64,000 nt of DNA, taken from contig CM034392.1 of assembly GCA_019925095.2 (NCBI GenBank), positions 8,857,887 to 8,921,886 of the forward strand, read 5' to 3'. Below the pieces are notes generated by a model. It ran no database searches and was not told where the DNA came from. It saw only the letters and a program-made list of their open reading frames with translations. Positions within the stretch are counted from its first letter, which is position 1. The number at the start of each line of letters is the position of its first letter. Positions 55,750 to 64,000 of the stretch are shown here, piece after piece. Origin of the DNA: Dendrolimus kikuchii (taxonomy: Eukaryota; Arthropoda; Insecta; Lepidoptera; Lasiocampidae). The position numbers were made by a program, and so were the translations under genes.

Positions 55750-56692
55750 TACATTATAACTCGACTCGACTGCTTGAGTGCCTATTACACAGAAAATAAT
55801 ATTAATCTTAACATACAAAAGTGTGAATGTATATCTTTCACTAGAAAAACTAAACCAATTTTTTATAATTATAATTTTAGTGGAACGCCTATAAAAAGAG
55901 TGAGGTACGTACGCGATCTAGGCGTTTATTTTGATGACAAAATGACTATGTCTAATCATATAGATATCATTGTAAATAAAGCTTCCAAAAATTTAGGCTT
56001 CGTATTACGCATTTGTAAGTGCTTTTCAGATATCTCAGTTATTAAATCTGTTTATTATTCTTTTGTTAGGAGTATTTTGGAATACACAAGTCACATATGG
56101 TCTCCACAATATGTCATTTACAAAGAACGCTTAGAGAGAATACAAAGAATTTTTTGCAATCATTTAAACTATATTAGTCGTATAAGTCCCAATTCCTATA
56201 AAGACAGCTGTAGTTCACATAGGCTTCTATCCTTGGATGAAAGGCGTACAGTTTTAGATATGTCATTGCTCTTTGATATAGTTCATAGCCGTGTTGACTG
56301 TCCTGAGCTCGTCTCGAAATTGGCATATAATGCACCTAGATATCGTACCCGTCATACATCTTTGCTGAATGTTCGTTGTAATTCTACCAACTACACACAA
56401 AATTCTTTGTTTTCTCGTATAGCTCGTACTTATAATACTAAATTTTGTAAAATTGATCTTTTTGCGTCCTCCAAATACAAATTTAAAAGTAACATAAATA
56501 ATGACTTGCTGAAGTTTATATAACACAAACCGACTACTTTATTTGTTTAAATTCAACATTTGCTTTGTAAAATTGTTACTAAAGTGGTAGTTAATAAGGA
56601 AAACCTGTTATTGGCCTTACTTTTTATTGTAAACTATTTTATATTATATTTGTGTATTCGCTGTTGGTTTTCTCAATAAATAAATAAATAAC
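55750..56692 (+). mobile_element. 5'-truncated jockey/CR1-like LINE with RT C-terminus
   Basis: A 249-residue open frame (55774-56523) ends a non-LTR reverse transcriptase. LNIQKC (12-17) follows the polymerase core, and YVRDLGVYFDDKM (45-57) is the landmark that comes after it. The thumb region has LEYTSHIWSP (102-111), then LERIQRIF and LSLDERRTVLDM. The frame starts at TTG only because the element is cut; RLDC precedes it in frame. The 3'UTR ends in AATAAATAAATAAATA at about 56676-56692. The preserved frame suggests a fairly young insertion. Endonuclease and polymerase active site are absent. Confidence 0.9.
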
Positions 56693-56789
56693 ATAAAACA
56701 TGTCAATGTCACGTCCAATGACATCATCCGGCGGGCTCTTGTCAGCGTCCGCGTACCGGCAGTATTAGAGCCGAATGGCTTGGTACGCG

Positions 56790-57180
56790 ACGATGGCAAG
56801 AGGCCGGATGGTATGTCACTTATTCCTTGGAAAATGGAACAGCCGCTTGTTTGTGCCGGGACATGTGTAGACACTAGCGCCGTCACATCTTCCAATGACT
56901 GAGTTAGAGGCTGGCGACGCTTTTTCAAAAGCTGAAGCTCTCAAACTGCGTAAATATGGAACCATAGGAAGGGTTTACATATTTGTGCCGTTTGGAGTTG
57001 AAATATTAGGTCCGTGGGGTCCATCGGCAAAGAGTTTCTTCAAAGAAATTTGCAAGAAACTCTTCGATGCCGCCCGTGATTAGAACGCGGGCTCAAATTT
57101 CGCCCATCAAATAAGCATCGCTAAACAGCGCGGCAATGAAGCCAGCCTTCTGAACACGCTCCCATCTGGCAGCGATTTAT
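56790..57180 (+). pseudogene. Non-LTR element C-terminal domain, broken
   Basis: One frame reads [19 protein letters not shown] and [11 protein letters not shown] then a stop. Another (56895-57083) reads VYIFVPFGVEILGPWGPSA and FFKEICKKLFDAARD, ending where the family continues; QRGNEASLLNTLP-like sequence follows out of frame. It lies just after the jockey-like copy but is not part of it. Confidence 0.65.
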
Positions 57181-57612
57181 TACTTTGTAGTATTTATTAC
57201 TTTTACCACTATTTATAACTTAGTTTATTTATTTCTAGTTTTTAAGGGTATTTTTTAAGTTAATTCCCTAACTGTATATTTTAATTTAAAGGTTTCTTTT
57301 ATTGTCATGAAAAAGAAACATGTTAACATAAACTAATATACCCACCAGGGAAACCAATACCGTGTACCATTTCCATAACTGTCAAAATAAGAAACGTGAA
57401 CCACGTACGAAAATGTGTTTACGCAATAAGTCAAGACATGTGGAGCCCACCCTCCTGATTCGTTACGAAATACGAAGTGCCAATCTTTCCACTGACTGAT
57501 ATTGAATCTCAGTTGCTTATAACGTAAAATAAGGTACATACACACATTGGCAGTGAAACGGCGTCAATATGGAGTATTAAAATTTATTTTTAGCACTTAG
57601 AAGCTAAATAGC

Positions 57613-57848
57613 TTTTTTATCTATGCGGGAACGGAGAAAGAATACAATTCCTGCTGCCGGGTGGCTTGTCGTAAGAGGCGACAAAACAACCCACAGCCAG
57701 GTGGTATTTGCTCGACTGGATGGCGACCACCCCTGGTCAGTATGCCGCCATAACAATCTTGTGTTGTGTTCCGGCATTAGTGACCAGATTCTAGTCTCCC
57801 TTAAGAGAGCAGCAGCGCATTTGTAGCACCTATAGTGTTACATATGTC
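57613..57848 (+). repeat. SINE-like element, tail-truncated copy
   Basis: Head TTTTTTATCTATGCGGGAAC, then CTTGTCGTAAGAGGCGACAA, GTGTTCCGGCATTAGTGACC; the tail is replaced by unrelated T-rich sequence. A reversed head fragment (CTTTCTCCGTTATTGTACGG) is at 57920-57945. Confidence 0.8.
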
Positions 57849-57952
57849 CAATCAAGATAAATATTCCATAGTAACCGCTTTCTATCTCTTTTTCTATTTT
57901 CTATTCTGAGTCTATTGTTTTCTTTCTCCGTTATTGTACGGATAAAGGATAT

Positions 57953-58471
57953 TGTTACAACCTAGGCGCCGACAAAGACAAATTCCACGTAAATATTTGT
58001 AGAAGCACATTTATTACCCTTCGGCATTTGAAGTAATAACATTGAAACTATTGTAATTCTTTTAAGATCGTCTTCTTTTGTTTATTTATTTATTGCCATA
58101 CGTTTCTAGAACAGTCTATTGTTGTATTGTAATCATTAGCCAGGTGTTACGGATTTTAAAGTACAAGCTGATTCTAGGAAATTTGGTCACGTTGCCGGGA
58201 GGACACATTGTATTTGTGCAGTATAAAACTATGGCCTGATTGAGGGAGGGGGCAGTTGAGCGAGAATCACCAGTGAAGCGAGACGTGTATACTACAATCG
58301 GGAATCCAATAAGTGACGGGCTTTGCGCGTTTCATTGAATTACGACCTTCTGCATTACGTTTGGATTTGTTGTATTCGATTATTTGTACCTGTGTTATAC
58401 GTGTTTATATAGTTCTAATAAACTATAATAATTCCAACAGCATTTTAATTCGAATCTCGCAACTCGTAACA
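57953..58471 (+). mobile_element. Solo LTR, copy 4 of 5, 519 bp
   Basis: TGTTACAACCTAGGCGCCGA to GCAACTCGTAACA, flanked on both sides by ATAT (57949-57952 and 58472-58475). GCAGTATAAAACTATGGCC is the promoter-like box; CTAATAAACTATAATAATTC carries the polyadenylation signal. No internal region. Confidence 0.88.
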
Positions 58472-58475
58472 ATAT

Positions 58476-59214
58476 TAACAAATAGGATAGGATTAGCTGC
58501 CTATCCATTGACGCAATTTTTATGCAATCCTATTTATATAGGTTTGTAGTTCTGTTTCTCCGCTCCACAGCCTCGCTCCGCTTCAATGGACAGACAGCTT
58601 AAGAGCTGTAATTAAGGTAAACATTGCAGCATATCTCTACCGGTCCTAACGTATTATACTTCCAACAAAATTCCTTATTCTCAAAATGAATTTACATCAG
58701 TAATAAGAAATATTTCGTGTAATAAATTTATTAAATAGCTAATGACGTAACTTCTCAGCCTCACCGTTAATCACATTTTCCTGTTAACCACTTGTCGCTA
58801 TTTATGTTTGAAATTTCCTCCCACGCCGCCAAATAATCCAAAACCAACCCTATATTTCTTGGAGAATTTAATAAATTTAACTTTACTTGACGCTATCTGA
58901 ATTTCAGTTTAGGAGGTGAAGAGTTTTCTAATTTATGTAGATTGTTAGCACTCTTCCCAGCTATAAGGTGAGTCGGAATGGAAAATAATTTTCCTTAATA
59001 TCCCCGAAGGAAATGGAATGAATATTCCTGGGAGTAAGATCGATACTTTTTATATTAAAGTAGCTTCGTCGTGACGTATTGCCGTCTCGCTCAATTGGGC
59101 ATAAGCCCAAATATTACATGTAATTAGATTTATGAGAACTTCGTTCAGTAAAATCAGGATCAAAAGCATTACTTTTCTATTGTGTATAATATCTTGTAAT
59201 ACTCATATAGGTAT
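58476..59214. other. Unassigned stretch between two solo LTRs
   Basis: AT-rich, no ORF or repeat recognised. The flanking LTRs are in opposite orientation, so this is not the interior of one element. Confidence 0.6.
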
Positions 59215-59218
59215 ATAT

Positions 59219-59712
59219 TGTTACGAGTTGCAGGACTCGAATTAAAATTCCGTTGAAATTATTATAGAGTTTATTAGAACTATACAAACACGTATAACAC
59301 AGGTACAAATATAACCGAATGCAGCAAGTCCAAACGTAATGCAGAAGATCGTATTCCGTAACACGCGCAAAGTCCGCCACTAAAGAGATTACCGAATGTA
59401 CAAGTCTTGCTTCACTCGTGGTTATCACTCGACTGCCTCGTCCGTCCATCGAGGCATTGCTTTATACTGCACAGATGCAATATGTCTGCCCGGCCGCGTG
59501 GACCGAATTTCCTAGAATCAGTTTGTACTTTAAATCCGACACACCTGGCTAATGACTGCCATAAAAGATTACAATACACAATGAGCTGTTTTCTAATCTC
59601 AAATTTTAAACAAAAAGTAAACAAAAGAATTCCAAATGCCAAAAAGTAATAAAATGTGTTTCTACAGGTTTGCAGGTGTGAATTTGTCTTTGTCGGCGTC
59701 TAGGTCGTAACA
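59219..59712 (-). mobile_element. Solo LTR, copy 5 of 5, 494 bp
   Basis: On the minus strand it runs from TGTTACGACCTAGACGCCGA (59712) to GCAACTCGTAACA (59219). The termini TGTTACG and CGTAACA are perfect inverted repeats, and ATAT flanks both sides (59215-59218, 59713-59716). This is the best-preserved copy and defines the family. Confidence 0.9.
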
Positions 59713-59723
59713 ATATTTTAAAT

Positions 59724-59940
59724 AATCGGCAGACAAACACACATATTGTATATCCCCAAGCTAAGCGCTAGTTACGCTTGTATTATGGGGGCCGATCCCG
59801 TCTGGGATCAGACCCAGACCATAGACCAAAATAGCAGAAAGCTCCGAAATTTACCATGCCAGGAATCGAAACCAGAGCCTCTGTGTTCCAACGAGTTCGG
59901 CCGGTTAAGACTTAGCCCGCTCAATCACAGAAGCCGTCAA
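59724..59940 (-). repeat. tRNA-derived SINE
   Basis: The reverse of the 47073 copy: AATCGGCAGACAAACACACA at one end, CAGGAATCGAAACCAGAG (B-box region) and GAAGCCGTCAA at the other. It begins 11 bp after the solo LTR. Confidence 0.85.
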
Positions 59941-60079
59941 TATATATGTATGTATATGTTCTATTCTATTCTATGCTATATATGTTTGTGGGTAGGTATT
60001 GTGTATACTTATCATTAATTATTATTTATAAACTGCATCATTGTCAGTACAAAAATCTATCAAAGCCTGCCAAGGGTTG

Positions 60080-60240
60080 CCTGGAAGAGTGAATGAATGA
60101 ATGAATGAAAACTCTGTATTGTTCACCATAAACTTAAATGTAGACAATTGATATGGATACATTTGCATTAGAACAGTTATCTTATAGCGATCTCTTCCAG
60201 GCAACCCAGGAGAGAAGAGATCGCTTTTTAGCGATACGGT
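60080..60240. repeat. LINE 3'UTR fragments in inverted arrangement
   Basis: GAATGAATGAATGAATG, then TAGCGATCTCTTCCAGGCAA and, reversed, GAAGAGATCGCTTTTTAGCG. The two halves form a near-palindrome around 60208. Confidence 0.65.
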
Positions 60241-60840
60241 CGCCCGTTGTTGGTGTACAATAAACAGTTACTTTATCTTAAAATATCAACAGAATATTTT
60301 CTGAGAAATACATTTTTTTTTGTTAATGACATACTCGTACATATTAGGGTAAGTGGCCTGTTACGAGTTACTTTATATTTTAGCTAGATATACTCGTAAA
60401 AATTGCTTATGTCAATTTTCACACAGTCCATAAAAATGACTTGGATCTTTGGAGTCATAACAAGGTTAACATAATATTATGAGGCCTCTTTGACAGTTTA
60501 ATTTTCCCTGTGGCGTGACGCGGAATGCGGTCCAAATCGGTCGCCTTTGGAGAATCGTTTACTGAAATTTACACGTCTCTAGATATACTGGTAGTTTTAA
60601 GACATAGCATAAAATTCTATTTTATGTTGATACTTGTCATGTTCATCATACGAATCTACGAAAATGACCTCTTTAGGCTGTCTGGTATTTATTTCTGTAT
60701 GCAGAATACACCTAACGATAAGTCCTGATTGGTGTAAAATTATTTATTTATTTAAAGTATCGTTAGACAGTCGATTTCTAATGATCGAAGAGATATGAAA
60801 AGAAAGAATAAATGAGAAATTCGTATCTACCTATCTACCA
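60241..60840. other. Unassigned AT-rich stretch
   Basis: A 67-codon ORF at 60525-60728 has no known domain. Nothing else recognised. Confidence 0.4.
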
Positions 60841-61219
60841 CTATTAATACGTGAAGCAAAAACACAGCAAAAACTTTGTACCCCTTTTTACGAAAATTAC
60901 GGACGGAAGAGTATGACATTTCGCAAACTTATAGTCTATATAGATAAGGAGTGCAGAATGCTATTTTTTTTATTATGCATAAAAAATACATTAAATCAAT
61001 AAAAAAAACATTCCACACACTACCATTTATTTGACACACATACGCATATATACTCTTTTGTTTACTGTTCAAGTCAAATTAACAGTGTTAGGCTTGGCGA
61101 AATCTGTGATTATAGAATCTGTGTAGTCTTTGACAACAGAACCTAAATAAATAATAATAATCAAACTTATAATTTAAATTAATTATTATGGTCGAATTTC
61201 CACCACGGGCGATCACTAG
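60841..61219 (+). repeat. Dispersed repeat, copy 3 of 3, CTAG end
   Basis: CTATTAATACGTGAAGCAAA to CACGGGCGATCACTAG, with the same internal order as 48853-49223. Confidence 0.7.
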
Positions 61220-62088
61220 TTGTAATTAAACCCCATGTCTCTTCCGTCATCATAATAGGGTAGTTCACTCAAAGTAACTGAAATACTTTTTATCACTTTA
61301 CAAAAAGCCGAAGCATCCTAGATTTCGTATGAAAATAACAAGCTATGACATCATAATTGACACACCATACACAAACATTTATCGAGAGTTCTCTTTTTTG
61401 TGTAAACTAAAGATTTTCATTACTTATTAAGCCATATATACTTTTCGACTTAAGTTTGAAGAGCTAGAAAATATATTAATTTTGTTATGAAAATTGTTTC
61501 GATATTTATAATACGTCGTGAAACTTGTAAAACTATGCCTTTGTCAAATTGTTTGAAGTTGAGAGAATTTAAAACCACTTTTGAAATACTACAAAGTTTA
61601 TTCCCAAAGACTATATAATTTATTTGGTAAATTGATCAGCTTTCCAATACTTTAAGCATATGAACTAGTAAGTAGGTTTTATTCTCCCGCAAAATAAATT
61701 TATAAAACTAATAATACAAAATCAGCTTAAGCATCCCAAAGTGGGAATCAGACGTACCCCTGTTTGGATACGGAACACAACAGTCAGAGTCAGTGGGTGA
61801 CAGACTGGTTCCAGGCAGATCAAGCCGGTTTCTCAGTCGGGGTTGTGCAGATCGAATAAAATATTTTCACGCTACTTTTTACTATAACTCGCAAAGAGAT
61901 GTCGCTACCATGAATCAAATGGCTCTGTACAACCGATAAGAAACTTGATATATATAGTTGTATTTAAATACGGAGAATATGTATATTCCTGTACTGTTTT
62001 TTGTCGAGCTATTAAATTAGAAGTAATGTATATATATAATATAGTTTCAAGATAAAGTTCGCCGGTTTCTGCTAGTTTTATATAATAA
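61220..62088. other. Unassigned stretch
   Basis: AT-rich; a GC-richer patch at 61730-61855 (CAGACGTACCCCTGTTTGGA) has no intact frame. Confidence 0.4.
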
Positions 62089-62298
62089 CTAGCGGCCCGG
62101 CGCGGTTTCACCCGCGCTCAGTCCCGCTCCCTTGGCATATAGCGTCATTTTATATAGCCTATGACACTCCCTGTTAACGTAGCTTTCTAACAGTAAAAGA
62201 ATTTTTTAAATCGGCGTAGTAGATCCAGAGATAACCCCCTACAACATCACAAACTCACAAACTTTACCTCTTTATAATATTATTAGTATTAGTATAGA
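62089..62298 (-). mobile_element. Non-autonomous Helitron, 210 bp, with terminal hairpin
   Basis: On the minus strand it starts TCTATACTAATACTAATAAT (62298) after an A and ends CGGGCCGCTAG (62089) before a T. The 3' hairpin, seen on + at 62100-62105 and 62112-62117, has a 6-bp GC stem (GCGCGG/CCGCGC) and a 6-nt loop. Seven bases separate it from CTAG. This is the textbook Helitron end structure. No coding sequence; it would depend on Rep/helicase from an autonomous relative, which is not in this window. Confidence 0.85.
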
Positions 62299-62507
62299 TT
62301 GTAATTATTTATCAATGTCTCTCAATGAATTAAACATTTTACATAGTTTCGACAAGTATAAATAGAAAATTAATTCACAAAAAATCCTGGTTTATTAGGT
62401 ATGAAAACTGTTTAACTGATCACCAGCCCCCCTAGAAATTTGAAAAAGATAATCTCACATAAAACCGCTGAATGCTACAAGTGCGTGAGAGTTTTCTGTA
62501 AGTGGGC

Positions 62508-62649
<142 letters not shown>

Positions 62650-62751
62650 CCGCGCGCACGTGCTTGTATTGATTCAAATACACTTGTAAACATACGAATA
62701 AACAGGAATATTAAAACCTAATATCAATAAAAGACAAGACCTTTATTTATA

Positions 62752-62869
62752 GTTATGAATGTCAAAGAGGCAAGTGAGGTGTGTAAGAATAAGCCTAAAT
62801 GGCACTCTGTTGTTCGTGCCTACCCCGCAAGGTAACTGGCGTGAAGTTATGTATGTATGTATGTATGTA
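62752..62869 (+). mobile_element. 3' end of the (TATG)n LINE
   Basis: ATGAATGTCAAAGAGGCAAG to GGCGTGAAGTTATG followed by five TATG units. Confidence 0.85.
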
Positions 62870-64000
62870 CCTTTATTTATAAGTTACATAAGTTTAAAAT
62901 TAAAAATGGAATGTTAAAAACACTTGTCATTTCCCTCTCAAAATTCTTTTCCAATTTTCGTTCATGAGTGCGTATAGAACAGGGTGATTCATCCACTTGA
63001 AAACCATCTATCAATGTCGCGTGGCCTTTTAAGACTTGCCCCGATAAGAAACAAACCGACTCCGCTTCTGGCTTTCAAGATTAATTGATTGAAAGTAAAT
63101 TATATCACTAAACCATTTCTGATAGTACTTCATCATTATTGATCCAAAGAGTGCTTTCAATTTTGACACATGTTGCGACGCTTGTTTTTACAGAATCACG
63201 TATTGTATTCAGTGTTTTTTTCCACATATTATAATGAAGAGTCATCATTCTGCTAACGTATTTAGAATTGACCTATATTTTTTCTTTGTCAGCGACTCCA
63301 ATATTACAAGTACTACTTACATACCGATAATACTTTGAAAGCAAAGATCTAACCATCTATTGACCAAAATAAAAAATCACTATAGAATAATGTTATGATT
63401 TTTAGACCTGACTAACTAACTATCAATGTTTCGATAGACCCGTATGTAGAGTACATTAAAAATTATTTTTTTGACTCTCAGTTCTATGGATACTCTTCTA
63501 CTAGGCTACTTCTATTTTCTTAATTACACTACACTATTGTGTAACATAATCGCTTACATATTCCTGCGAAATTGTATGCCTATAGACCTAGTAGTTCTTG
63601 AGAAAAATGACTGTGAAACGCACAGACAGACAAACATGATGATTTTATAAGGTTTCTGTTTTTGCCAAAGTGTCCAGGGAATTTTAAAACACTATTCATC
63701 TTCATTTATGTGGTGATACAAATTCCAATCGTAAAGAAACAAAATAAATATTAAAACCGGAAAAGACATGTGTTGATCGAATTATAAATATAAATAAAAT
63801 AATAAAACTACGTTTTAACGGTTTTAAGCGCGGTAATTTATTTGATTTTTATTATTCCGACGTTTCGGCCGCTTTTCAGTAGCCGTGATCACGGAAGACA
63901 AAGATGTCAATTGTCAATAAGGATTGTTAAAATTTTATTTAGCCTACTAGCCAACTTGTTCATTTTAGTTGTTTAGTTTTATTTTGTATACTAGTCGCGA
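62870..64000. other. Unassigned stretch with two old repeat pieces
   Basis: 63590-63680 has GAAACGCACAGACAGACAAA and ATTTTATAAGGTTTCTGTTT, like a common lepidopteran repeat. 63815-63905 has ATTCCGACGTTTCGGCCGCT and GTGATCACGG, like another. No gene recognised. Confidence 0.4.

Noticed and set aside
58471..59219. 57953-59712 as one complete LTR retrotransposon
   Set aside because: The two LTRs are inverted relative to each other and the 750 bp between them has no gag, pol, primer-binding site or polypurine tract.

Overview
This window looks like nuclear DNA of a lepidopteran insect (butterfly or moth). It is AT-rich and gene-poor, and it is packed with broken mobile elements of types familiar from Lepidoptera. 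These include non-LTR retrotransposon 3' ends, several of them with (TATG)n tails, tRNA-derived SINEs, Helitron-like elements ending in CTAG, Tc1/mariner copies and solo LTRs. There are no operons, no dense packing of long ORFs and no prokaryotic-style genes. The species cannot be named from the sequence.

The only host gene I can assign with good support is on the minus strand at 18302-23392. Three short ORFs join in phase across consensus splice sites into a 188-residue Tctex1-domain (dynein light chain Tctex-type) protein. Its first intron holds a 1.4 kb fold-back element with a 6-bp target-site duplication, and the element ends 32 bp from the 5' splice site. Its 3' end abuts a Helitron-like copy, and its second intron holds a LINE 3' end. 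Two further open segments with good splice-site context (35706-35856 minus, 50035-50190 plus) may be exons of unidentified genes, with low to moderate confidence.

Layout. 0-1.2 kb: Tc1-like DD34E transposase with one frameshift. 2.6-9 kb: LINE 3' ends, Helitron-like copies and a second LINE reverse-transcriptase tail. 9-15 kb: AT microsatellite, LINE tails, paired hairpins and tRNA-derived SINEs. 15-25 kb: two solo LTRs flanking the Tctex1 gene. 24.7-32.4 kb: LINE tails, a fold-back MITE, a head-to-head SINE cluster, a 525-bp solo LTR and an 806-bp Helitron-like element. 33-46 kb: more Helitron-like copies, decayed LINE C-termini, a SINE and a solo LTR. 46-49 kb: a LINE C-terminal fragment, a SINE and a DD37D mariner-type transposase with three stops. 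55-60 kb: a complete short Helitron-like element, a jockey/CR1-like reverse-transcriptase end, and two solo LTRs in opposite orientation. 60-64 kb: a repeat copy, a 210-bp Helitron with its terminal hairpin, a 136-bp (TG)n tract and another (TATG)n LINE tail.

The mobile elements do not work together as a system: each is a truncated or mutated relic. I found no new defence, biosynthetic or regulatory system. The most useful leads are the large intronic fold-back in the Tctex1 gene, the insertion-site signatures of the solo LTRs and Helitrons, and the two unassigned exon candidates. All family assignments come from reading the sequence; no search was run.
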